Below are positions 1 through 5,742 of a stretch of 5,742 bases of DNA, one piece after another (positions within the stretch are counted from its first letter, which is position 1; each line of letters starts with the position of its first letter). Position numbers and translations under genes: made by a program. The notes beneath the pieces were generated by a model. That model had not been told where the DNA came from and did no database searches. It saw nothing but the letters and a program-made list of their open reading frames with translations. Source of the stretch: Verrucomicrobiota bacterium (lineage in GTDB: Bacteria; Verrucomicrobiota; Verrucomicrobiia; Limisphaerales; JAEYXS01); the NCBI GenBank assembly GCA_021156225.1, contig JAJNBN010000262.1:1-5742 (forward strand), read 5' to 3'.

Positions 1-476
1 AGGAAGATTCCCAGGTCATCGCCAAGTATCTCGATAACAAGTTTGAACTCGGTCTTTTCCCGCGTGAATTGCGCGGCTTGCAGAGCATTCTCTGGCGTTA
101 CATCGAGAATGACATCGAGGGCATCGGCTTCCGGTTGAACGACATCTACTATCGCGAATTCGTTCCTACGGTCAGCCATCTGGGCTTTCTGCGGCACAAG
201 GAACGCAAGTTCGGCCGAGGCTGCATCGATCTCTGGAAGGCGCAGCAGAAGCTGCTCGTTGCCGAACTGGCCGCCAAACTTTCTCCCTTCGAACAGATGC
301 TGTTCGACCGTCCCTACCTGTTGGATAACCGGCCGCGTTTCGCCGACTTCGACCTGTTCGGCATTCTCGGGAACTACCTCTATACCGGCCACTACCGTTT
401 GCCCGCCGAGCACACCCAGCTCCAAGCGTGGTACAAGCGGATGGCCAAGATCAAACTGGCGGAATTGTCTAAGTGA
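1..476 (+). CDS. Glutathione S-transferase family protein, C-terminal part (5' end outside window)
   Basis: The open frame enters at the left edge (first full codon at base 3) and ends at TGA 474-476, giving 157 visible residues. The visible start, EDSQVIAKYLD, matches the end of a GST thioredoxin-like domain, where an acidic residue plus Ser binds the gamma-glutamyl part of glutathione and a helix with the I..YL pattern follows. The rest reads as the all-helical GST C-terminal domain, with RPRFADFDLFGIL near visible residues 110-122 in the place of the conserved ADxxL helix and a closing QAWYKRMAKIK helix. An unusual basic stretch, RHKERKFGRGC, lies at about 64-74. GSTs are cytosolic and usually conjugate or reduce with glutathione; the substrate cannot be told here, and the N-terminal catalytic residue is outside the window. 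A TTG at base 69 could be read as a start, but the matching sequence upstream argues against it. The stop overlaps the next gene by four bases, implying an operon. Confidence 0.85.
   Translation, partial: EDSQVIAKYLDNKFELGLFPRELRGLQSILWRYIENDIEGIGFRLNDIYYREFVPTVSHLGFLRHKERKFGRGCIDLWKAQQKLLVAELAAKLSPFEQMLFDRPYLLDNRPRFADFDLFGILGNYLYTGHYRLPAEHTQLQAWYKRMAKIKLAELSK
473..475 (+). promoter_or_regulatory. GTG start inside a GTGA stop-start overlap
   Basis: Bases 473-476 read GTGA: GTG opens the PIN-PhoH frame and TGA closes the GST frame. Such four-base overlaps commonly give translational coupling by terminating and re-initiating ribosomes. An in-frame TAA directly before the GTG excludes any earlier start. 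Confidence 0.85.
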
Positions 477-1777
477 AAAACTACATCCTCGACACCAACG
501 TACTCCTCCACGACCCCAACTCCCTCCTGAACTTCCAGGAGAACAATGTCTTCATCCCGATCGAGGTGATCGAAGAGATTGACCGCTTCAAGCGCGAATC
601 TTCCGAACTCGGCCAGCACGCGCGCATGGTTTCACGCATGATGGACGGCTTCCGCGCGACCGGCAGCTTGAGCGAAGGCGTCAAACTGTCCAACGGCGGC
701 AGCCTGCGTGTCGTCTTCAAGGGGGCCAATGGCAGCAGCCGTCCGCCGATCAGTAATACGGTGGACAGCAAGATCGTCTCCTGCGCGCTGGATATCCAGG
801 CGGCGGACAAGAAGATCCACACGGTGCTGGTCACCAAGGACATCAACCTGCGCATCAAGGCAGATGCCAGCGGTCTGCCTGCGGAAGATTACGAGACCGA
901 TCGCGTCAATATCTCGGAGCTCTACACGGGTATCTTCGACAAGGTCGTTTCGCCTGAGGTTATGGCCAAGTTCCGCGCGAACGAGGAATTGGAACTGGAC
1001 GCCTCCATGCGGTACAGCCCGAGCGAATATTGCACGCTCATCGATGAGACGAATCCCAAGCGCACCGCTTTGACCAAGGTGGATCCGACCGGCAAGAAGC
1101 TCGTGCCCATCATCGATGTCCGCGAGGGCGTCTGGGGCATCAAGCCGCGCAACCGTGAGCAGCATTTCGCTTTTGATGCTTTGCTGGATGATAAGATCAA
1201 GCTCGTCACCCTGATGGGCAAGGCGGGCACTGGCAAAACATTGATGGCCATGGCTGCCGGGCTGAAGCGCACCATCATGGATCGTGAATTCCGGCGCGTG
1301 ATTGTCGCACGGCCTACCATCTCCATGGGCAAGGAGATCGGCTTCCTGCCCGGCACGTTGGAAGAGAAGCTGAATCCGTGGATGCAACCCATCCATGATG
1401 CGCTTGAGCTGCTGAGCGATCTGAACATGGGCAACGAGCATCGTCGTAGTGGTGACTTGATGCGTTCCGGCTCCATCGTGGTGGAAGCGCTGAGTTTCAT
1501 ACGCGGCCGGAGCATCGCGAACCAGTGCATGATCATTGACGAAGCGCAGAACCTGACGCCGCTGGAGGTGAAGACCATCATCACGCGCGCGGGTGAAGGC
1601 ACCAAGATCATCCTTACCGGCGATCCTTATCAGATCGACAACCCGTACGTGGATTCGGCGTCAAACGGCTTCAACTTCATCGTCAGTCGCTTCCGCCCTC
1701 ATGCCATCGCCGCCCACGTCGAGTTGCAGAAGGGCGAGCGCTCGGAGTTGGCGGAATTGGCAGCTAATATTCTTTAG
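473..1777 (+). CDS. PIN domain-PhoH ATPase (PhoH2/YlaK-type RNA helicase-RNase)
   Basis: This 434-residue protein has an N-terminal PIN nuclease domain (about 1-155), a linker domain (about 160-225) and a C-terminal PhoH ATPase (about 225-434), the normal size and order for PhoH2/YlaK proteins. The PIN acidic residues appear as D7 in YILDTNVLL, E35 in VIEEID, D98 in NTVDSKI and D123 in VTKDIN. The PhoH half has Walker A GKAGTGKT (249-256), Walker B MIIDEAQN (353-360), a sensor-like ILTGDPYQID segment (380-389) and a C-terminal KGERSELAELA that may supply an arginine finger. Characterised PhoH2 proteins unwind and cleave RNA using ATP; this role is inferred by family. The GTG start is forced: the preceding codon is an in-frame TAA (470-472), and the next ATG (626) would delete the D7 strand. 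The Shine-Dalgarno is poor (GGCGGA at 458-463), so translation probably depends on ribosomes finishing the GST gene. It is not the short E. coli PhoH, which lacks a PIN domain. Confidence 0.96.
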   Translation: MKNYILDTNVLLHDPNSLLNFQENNVFIPIEVIEEIDRFKRESSELGQHARMVSRMMDGFRATGSLSEGVKLSNGGSLRVVFKGANGSSRPPISNTVDSKIVSCALDIQAADKKIHTVLVTKDINLRIKADASGLPAEDYETDRVNISELYTGIFDKVVSPEVMAKFRANEELELDASMRYSPSEYCTLIDETNPKRTALTKVDPTGKKLVPIIDVREGVWGIKPRNREQHFAFDALLDDKIKLVTLMGKAGTGKTLMAMAAGLKRTIMDREFRRVIVARPTISMGKEIGFLPGTLEEKLNPWMQPIHDALELLSDLNMGNEHRRSGDLMRSGSIVVEALSFIRGRSIANQCMIIDEAQNLTPLEVKTIITRAGEGTKIILTGDPYQIDNPYVDSASNGFNFIVSRFRPHAIAAHVELQKGERSELAELAANIL

Positions 1778-1804
1778 TTACTACCAGCGGATACGTAGGA
1801 GGCT

Positions 1805-1818
1805 GCGCAATCTTGCGC
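1805..1818 (+). repeat. Short inverted repeat GCGCAA-TC-TTGCGC
   Basis: The 6-bp arms are perfect; sterically it would fold as a 5-bp stem with a four-base loop. It lies 27 bases after the PIN-PhoH stop and lacks a following T tract, so a terminator role is doubtful. As DNA it could also be a small dyad operator. Confidence 0.3.
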
Positions 1819-1839
1819 TGGCAACTGGCAAGAAGCGGT

Positions 1840-1857
1840 TGGTGGCTTTCTGGTGGC
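1840..1857 (+). repeat. Direct repeat TGGTGGC-TTTC-TGGTGGC (7-4-7)
   Basis: Two identical heptamers (1840-1846 and 1851-1857) are separated by four bases, an 11-bp centre-to-centre distance. This is the geometry used by PhoB/OmpR-family winged-helix regulators, but the bases do not match the known PhoB half-site. Tandem CTGGCAA (1818-1831) and tandem GTCATG (1861-1872) flank it. An operator role is only a possibility. Confidence 0.3.
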
Positions 1858-1884
1858 CGTGTCATGGTCATGCTAGCTGGGCCT

Positions 1885-1913
1885 AGGGATGGGACTTAAG
1901 TAAGCGCATCCCT
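1885..1913 (+). repeat. Hairpin AGGGATG / CATCCCT ahead of the kinase start
   Basis: The 7-bp arms at 1885-1891 and 1907-1913 are perfectly complementary and enclose a 15-base loop that contains CTTAAG. The hairpin ends 28 bases before the kinase ATG and has no T tract. If transcribed it could affect leader structure or access to the start; a chance match cannot be excluded. Confidence 0.3.
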
Positions 1914-1941
1914 GTGGCGATACACAGCTAGAGACAGACAC

Positions 1942-4900
1942 ATGGCACCGCAGGATTTTCGCGCTGAAAAGAAGCCGGTCGACCGCTCGTCGGCATCGAT
2001 AGCGAATCGGCTTTTATTCATTTACCTCGCCATCGGCTTCCTCTGGATACTGATTACGGACAGTGGCGTGCATGCGCTGAGTTCCCACACCACGGAACAC
2101 CTTGCCTTGGATACCCTCAAGGGTCTCGTTTTTGTCGCGATCACCGGTTTGATCATGTTTAAGTGGCTGCTCCAAAGGGAGTTGGTCCGCCGTGAGCAAA
2201 CGAATGCGGAGTTGCAGTTCATTAAAAACCTGAACGAACTTTCCAATGATCCAGTTTATGTCTTGGACCCGGCGGATGATTTCCGGATGGTCCACGTGAA
2301 CGAGGCGGCTGTCCGGCATTTTGGCTATTCCCGGGAGAAACTGCTGACCATGCACATCCGGGACTGGGATCCGGCTTATAACCGGGAGCGCGCCCGAGCG
2401 GGCTGGGAGAAAATCAAGACGGCGGGCTTTGCCGTTTTTGAAAGCGAGCATCATCTGGCTGACGGACGGGTGGTGCCCGTGGAGATTTCCTCCAATTACA
2501 TACAGTATCAAGGCAAGGAGTATGCCGGTGGTTATTTCCGGGACATCGCGGAGCGCAAGAAAGTTGAACATGAACTCCGTGAATCACAGGAACGTTACCA
2601 TCTGGCCTTGCGCGGAGCGGAGCTGGGCACATGGGATTGGAATGTCCAGACCGGCAACACCATCTTCAACCGGCGATGGGCGGAGATGCTGGGCTACCGG
2701 CTGGATGAATTGGAACCCCATGTGAAGACTTGGGAAAAAATCGTGCATCCGGAGGATCTGCCGGAGGTGACCAAGAAATTGCAGAACCATCTGAATGGGT
2801 ATGCGAGCTATTATTCGGTCGAGCACCGGTTGAGGACGAAATCGGGCGAGTGGCTCTGGGTGCTGGCCAGTGGCAGCGTCTTTGAACGCGATGTCGATGG
2901 CCGGCCGGTGCGGGCGGTGGGCATCCATCTGGATATCGATGATCGGAAGCGGGCCGAACATCTGGTTTATGAACAACGCGCCATGCTGGAAGGTGTCCTC
3001 AACTCCGTGCCCCAAGCTGTGTTCTGGAAGGACCGGGACAGCCGGTATCTGGGCTGCAACCGGGTTTTCGCGCAGGCGGCTGGCTTAAAGGATACAGGAC
3101 AGACCGTGGGCAAGACGGACTTTGATCTGCCTTGGGGGCCGCGCGAAGCCAGCGGATACGTTGCGGATGACCGGCAGGTAATCGAATCAAAACGGGCCAA
3201 ACTGAACATCATCGAACCTATTACTCTGGCCGATGGTTCCCAGCGCTGGCTGGAGACTTCCAAGACGCCCTTGTTGCGGCCCGATGGCGAAGTGTTCGGC
3301 GTGCTGGGCGTATTCGAGGATATCACGGAACGGAAACGGATGGAGCAGCAGCTCCGGCAGGAACGCGATTTTTCCCAGTGGACCATGGATGCGCTGCCGG
3401 GGGTTTTCTATGTGCTGGAAAAGGACGGACGTGTGCGGATGTGGAACCCGCAACTGGAGCGCGTCACGGGTCGCACCTCCGAGCAGATCAATGGATTGAA
3501 CTGCCTGGAGCTGTTACATCCGGAGGATCATGCCAAGACGCTCAAGGCCATCGAGGGGGTTTTCCTCAAGGGCGAGGATCAGGTGGACGCCCGGCTGATG
3601 GCGCAGGACGGTTCGTCGCATCCCCACCATTTTTGCGGCCGGCGTATCGAACTGGAAGGACGGGAGTGCATCCTGGGCATCGGCATCGACATCTCCGAGC
3701 GGTTGAAGATAGAGGCGCAACTGGACGATCAACTGCGCTTCCAGCAAACGCTCATGAACACCGTCCCGGTGCCGATTTTTACGAAAGATCTCGCGGGCCG
3801 TTTCCTGGACTGGAACAGGGCGTGTGAAAAATTCATAGCGATGAAGCGGGAAGATGGCCGGGGTAAAACGGTGGCCGACATCGCTCCGCCGGAGCTGGCT
3901 CAATTTTATCAGGAGAAGGACCGCGAACTGCTGGCCGATGGTGGGATACAGGCATACGAATGCAAGGTGCGCAATACGGCGGGAGAAATGCGCGACGCCA
4001 TTTTCCATAAAGCCATCCTGACCGACCAGAACGGCACTCCCCAAGGAATCATCGGAGCCATTCTGGACGTCACTGAGCTAAAAAAGGTCCAAGAACATCT
4101 GCTGCTGCAAAAGTCCGCGCTGAACGCGGCGGCTAATGGCATCGTGATCACGGATGCCACCGGGAAAATCCTGTGGGCCAATCCGGCTTTCACCACGTTG
4201 ACCGGTTATGCGGTGGCGGAAGTCACCGGACTGACGCCGCACGTGCTCAAGTCAGGCCGGCAGGGCGCAGAGTTTTATCAGCAGTTGTGGCAGACCATTT
4301 CTTCTGGCCAGGTTTGGCGTGGTGAACTGGTCAACCGGCGCAAAGATGGCACCCTCTACGATGAAGAGATGACCATTACTCCGCTGCATGACGCGACGGG
4401 AAAAATCACGCACTTTATCGCCATCAAGCAGGATGTCTCCCAGCGCAAACTGATGGAGGCACAGTATCTGCGGGCCCAGCGCATGGAGGGCATCGGCATG
4501 TTGGCGGGCGGCATCGCGCATGATCTGAACAACGTGCTGGCGCCCATCCTCATGTCCATCGAATTGCTCAAGGATATCCATCCTGATGCGGAGACCAGTG
4601 ACATCCTGCGGAGTTTGCAGGATTCCGCGCAACGGGGGGCGGACATCGTGCGCCAAGTGCTGACTTTCGCCCGGGGCATCAAGGGCGAGCGGCTATTGCT
4701 GGCGCCCAAGCATCTGATCAAGGACATGGGACGGGTGGCGCAGGAGGCCTTTCCGCGGAACATCCGCGTAACGACCAATGTGCCAGGCGACCTGTGGAAT
4801 GTCAGCGGAGATCCGACGCAGTTGCACCAGGTATTGCTGAACCTGTGCATCAATGCCCGGGATGCGATGCCGGATGGCGGCACCTTGCGGATCGACGCCC

Positions 4901-5643
4901 GGAATGAAACTGTCACCGGCATGCCCAGCGAACTGGGCATCCAGATGGCCGATGGTGACTATGTCATTCTCGTGGTGAAAGACACCGGCATGGGCATCCC
5001 GCCGGAGCTTCATGAGCGAATCTTCGAACCGTTCTTCACCACCAAGGAGTTGGGCAAAGGGACTGGTTTGGGCCTGTCCACCGTGATGGGTATTGTGAAG
5101 AGCCATCATGGCTACTTGCGCATCATCAGCGAGCCGGGCAAGGGGGCGGAGTTCCGGGTTTATCTGCCGGCGCTCAAGCAAGAGGTGATCCCTGTGGTTG
5201 CCGACGAGCACGCCACCGTGCCGGCCGGTCATGGTGAGCTGATTCTGGTGGTGGATGACGAGCCCTCCATTCTGGAGGTGGCCAAAGATATCCTGGTGCG
5301 GCGCGGATACCGGGTGCTGACCGCCTCGGACGGAACCGAAGCGCTGGCGCTGGTGGCGCAGAACCAGAGTAAGGTGCACTTGGTGATCACCGACATCATG
5401 ATGCCGTTCATGGACGGCGTGGCGCTGGTCCGGAGCCTGAGGCGGATGGACCCGCAGGTGAAGATCATCGCCTGCAGCGGATTGGCTTCGGGTGCTTCGA
5501 TGAGCAGCAAGGTGGATGAGTTACGCCGGTTAGGCGTGTCGCCGATCATGCACAAACCCTTTACCGCGCAGAAGTTGCTGGTGAATGTGAACCATGTTTT
5601 CCACAACGAACCATTGGAGCCCGATGAGCCCCCAAGGCTATAG
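1942..5643 (+). CDS. Membrane-anchored hybrid histidine kinase with six PAS domains and C-terminal receiver
   Basis: This 1233-residue sensor kinase has two membrane helices (about 23-39 and 62-77) around a loop of only some 20 residues, in the recurring WILITD...LKGLVFVAITG form found in many PAS kinases. Six PAS/PAC units follow (about 95-207, 215-338, 346-468, 476-592, 598-718 and 722-840). Each ends in a DIxxRK-like junction, at D201, D331, D460, D583, D709 and D831. The kinase core has the H-box GGIAHDLNN with H860, the N-box LLNLCINARDAM with N971, G1 DTGMGIP (1014-1020), F-box FEPFFTTK (1028-1035) and G2 GKGTGLGLS (1038-1046). The receiver (about 1098-1222) has D1105/D1106, phospho-acceptor D1151, S1179 and K1205. 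All catalytic residues are present, so it should be active. N864 in the H-box fits the position linked to phosphatase activity in HisKA kinases. Sensing is probably cytosolic; the ligands are unknown. It has no HPt or output domain, so partners must be encoded elsewhere. The ATG at 1942 precedes the first helix with a sensible cytosolic lead, though its ribosome site is weak. Confidence 0.96.
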   Translation: MAPQDFRAEKKPVDRSSASIANRLLFIYLAIGFLWILITDSGVHALSSHTTEHLALDTLKGLVFVAITGLIMFKWLLQRELVRREQTNAELQFIKNLNELSNDPVYVLDPADDFRMVHVNEAAVRHFGYSREKLLTMHIRDWDPAYNRERARAGWEKIKTAGFAVFESEHHLADGRVVPVEISSNYIQYQGKEYAGGYFRDIAERKKVEHELRESQERYHLALRGAELGTWDWNVQTGNTIFNRRWAEMLGYRLDELEPHVKTWEKIVHPEDLPEVTKKLQNHLNGYASYYSVEHRLRTKSGEWLWVLASGSVFERDVDGRPVRAVGIHLDIDDRKRAEHLVYEQRAMLEGVLNSVPQAVFWKDRDSRYLGCNRVFAQAAGLKDTGQTVGKTDFDLPWGPREASGYVADDRQVIESKRAKLNIIEPITLADGSQRWLETSKTPLLRPDGEVFGVLGVFEDITERKRMEQQLRQERDFSQWTMDALPGVFYVLEKDGRVRMWNPQLERVTGRTSEQINGLNCLELLHPEDHAKTLKAIEGVFLKGEDQVDARLMAQDGSSHPHHFCGRRIELEGRECILGIGIDISERLKIEAQLDDQLRFQQTLMNTVPVPIFTKDLAGRFLDWNRACEKFIAMKREDGRGKTVADIAPPELAQFYQEKDRELLADGGIQAYECKVRNTAGEMRDAIFHKAILTDQNGTPQGIIGAILDVTELKKVQEHLLLQKSALNAAANGIVITDATGKILWANPAFTTLTGYAVAEVTGLTPHVLKSGRQGAEFYQQLWQTISSGQVWRGELVNRRKDGTLYDEEMTITPLHDATGKITHFIAIKQDVSQRKLMEAQYLRAQRMEGIGMLAGGIAHDLNNVLAPILMSIELLKDIHPDAETSDILRSLQDSAQRGADIVRQVLTFARGIKGERLLLAPKHLIKDMGRVAQEAFPRNIRVTTNVPGDLWNVSGDPTQLHQVLLNLCINARDAMPDGGTLRIDARNETVTGMPSELGIQMADGDYVILVVKDTGMGIPPELHERIFEPFFTTKELGKGTGLGLSTVMGIVKSHHGYLRIISEPGKGAEFRVYLPALKQEVIPVVADEHATVPAGHGELILVVDDEPSILEVAKDILVRRGYRVLTASDGTEALALVAQNQSKVHLVITDIMMPFMDGVALVRSLRRMDPQVKIIACSGLASGASMSSKVDELRRLGVSPIMHKPFTAQKLLVNVNHVFHNEPLEPDEPPRL
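4105..4461 (+). other. Sixth PAS domain of the kinase, NifL-like, possible flavin binder
   Basis: Kinase residues 722-840 read as a PAS domain: GIVITDATGKILWANPAF, TTLTGY, then VWRGELVNRRKDGTLYDEE (791-809) and a closing DVSQRK. The W-x-G-x-L-x-N-R-R-K-D block resembles the FAD-binding PAS of the redox sensor NifL as I recall it; W792 and N798 would be the key positions. It directly precedes the dimerisation helix, so it is the domain best placed to control H860. Cofactor binding is an inference. Confidence 0.5.
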
Positions 5644-5663
5644 TATTTGAGGCTGCCCGTGCG

Positions 5664-5692
5664 TTGACACACTTCGGGGAGCATCCTAGGTT
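5664..5692 (+). promoter_or_regulatory. Candidate sigma-70 promoter for the downstream gene
   Basis: A perfect -35 TTGACA (5664-5669) is followed after 17 bases by TAGGTT (5687-5692), which keeps the TAnnnT pattern of a -10 box but is otherwise weak. The predicted start of transcription, near 5699, would be only about six bases before the ATG at 5705, giving a nearly leaderless message. It lies 20 bases after the kinase stop. Confidence 0.35.
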
Positions 5693-5704
5693 GACCGGAC
5701 CAAT

Positions 5705-5742
5705 ATGAGCGCCTTACTGGAGTCCTTGATAGAACTGATCCG
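5705..5742 (+). CDS. Start of an unidentified downstream gene (3' end outside window)
   Basis: An ATG at 5705 opens a frame that runs to the window edge and reads MSALLESLIELI. An in-frame TAG at 5687-5689 precedes it, with no other usual start codon between, so ATG 5705 is the only candidate for this frame here. The amphipathic LLESLIELI opening is like the first helix of M20-family peptidases/deacylases (ArgE/DapE group), which often begin with a helix of this kind followed by IPS. Twelve residues cannot establish a family, so the product is left unnamed. There is no clear Shine-Dalgarno; the candidate promoter upstream would make the message nearly leaderless. Confidence 0.45.
   Translation, partial: MSALLESLIELI

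Larger units (their letters stand above)
1778..1941. other. Intergenic leader between PIN-PhoH and the PAS kinase
   Basis: No convincing gene and no recognisable sigma-70 promoter is seen in these 164 bases. The stretch is unusually patterned. It has AGGAGG at 1797-1802, a small inverted repeat at 1805-1818, tandem CTGGCAA at 1818-1831, TGGTGGC twice at 1840-1857, tandem GTCATG at 1861-1872, and a 7-bp hairpin at 1885-1913. Neither inverted repeat is followed by a T tract, so there is no clear terminator for the upstream operon. The kinase start has almost no Shine-Dalgarno (only GAG at 1931-1933). The region probably contains the kinase promoter and its control sites, but the sequence does not show which bases these are. 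Confidence 0.5.

Noticed and set aside
632..1441. Long minus-strand open frame of 269 codons opposite the PIN-PhoH gene
   Set aside because: It is antisense to a fully conserved PIN-PhoH coding region, has no recognisable motif, and its length follows from the G+C-rich codon pattern of the real gene.
1805..1818. Inverted repeat as the rho-independent terminator of the GST-PhoH operon
   Set aside because: The stem is very short and is followed by TGGCAACTGG instead of a T tract.
1840..1857. The 7-4-7 repeat as a true Pho box
   Set aside because: Only the spacing fits. The heptamer TGGTGGC does not resemble the CTGTCAT-like PhoB half-site, and the PhoH name does not by itself imply Pho control.
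1593..1886. Plus-strand frame of 97 codons spanning the end of PIN-PhoH and part of the intergenic region
   Set aside because: Most of it overlaps the conserved C-terminus of PIN-PhoH in another frame, and the product has low-complexity Ser/Arg composition typical of a shadow frame.
4693..5379. Minus-strand open frame of 228 codons opposite the kinase ATPase and receiver
   Set aside because: The plus strand here encodes unmistakable N, G1, F and G2 boxes; the antisense protein is His/Gln-rich without any domain pattern.
5691..5696. TTGACC as a second -35 box before the last gene
   Set aside because: A matching -10 would fall inside the coding sequence after ATG 5705, and no TAnnnT-like element is found at the right distance.

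Overview
The window is ordinary bacterial chromosome of moderately high G+C, with every gene on the + strand. It holds the 3' end of a glutathione S-transferase (GST) family gene, a complete PIN-PhoH (PhoH2/YlaK-type) gene, a 164-base intergenic stretch, one very large membrane-anchored hybrid histidine kinase with six PAS domains, and the first 12 codons of another gene. No rRNA, tRNA, CRISPR array, insertion sequence or phage gene is visible. The style suggests Verrucomicrobiota or a nearby PVC-group bacterium: an HDLNN-type hybrid PAS kinase, a GST with an RHKERKFGRGC segment, and weak or missing Shine-Dalgarno sequences. This is an inference from general resemblance and remains tentative.

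Layout. Bases 1-476 are the C-terminal 157 residues of the GST-family protein. Its TGA overlaps the GTG start of the PIN-PhoH gene (473-1777) by four bases, so the two are very probably co-transcribed and translationally coupled. Bases 1778-1941 carry no confident gene. They do contain a perfect AGGAGG, three pairs of short direct repeats (one with a 7-4-7 spacing) and two small inverted repeats. The kinase (1942-5643) follows. A short spacer then carries a TTGACA/TAGGTT promoter candidate just ahead of an ATG at 5705.

Function. The PIN-PhoH protein is expected to be an ATP-driven RNA helicase/nuclease acting in RNA turnover. The GST partner suggests a stress or detoxification link, but nothing in the sequence proves one. 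The kinase has two membrane helices with almost no periplasmic domain, so it probably senses intracellular signals through its PAS array. It would then autophosphorylate at H860 and pass phosphate to D1151 in its own receiver. No phosphotransfer partner or output regulator lies in the window. I see no clearly undescribed system. The points most worth a second look are the NifL-like sixth PAS domain, the repeat-rich leader of the kinase gene, and the GST/PhoH2 coupling.
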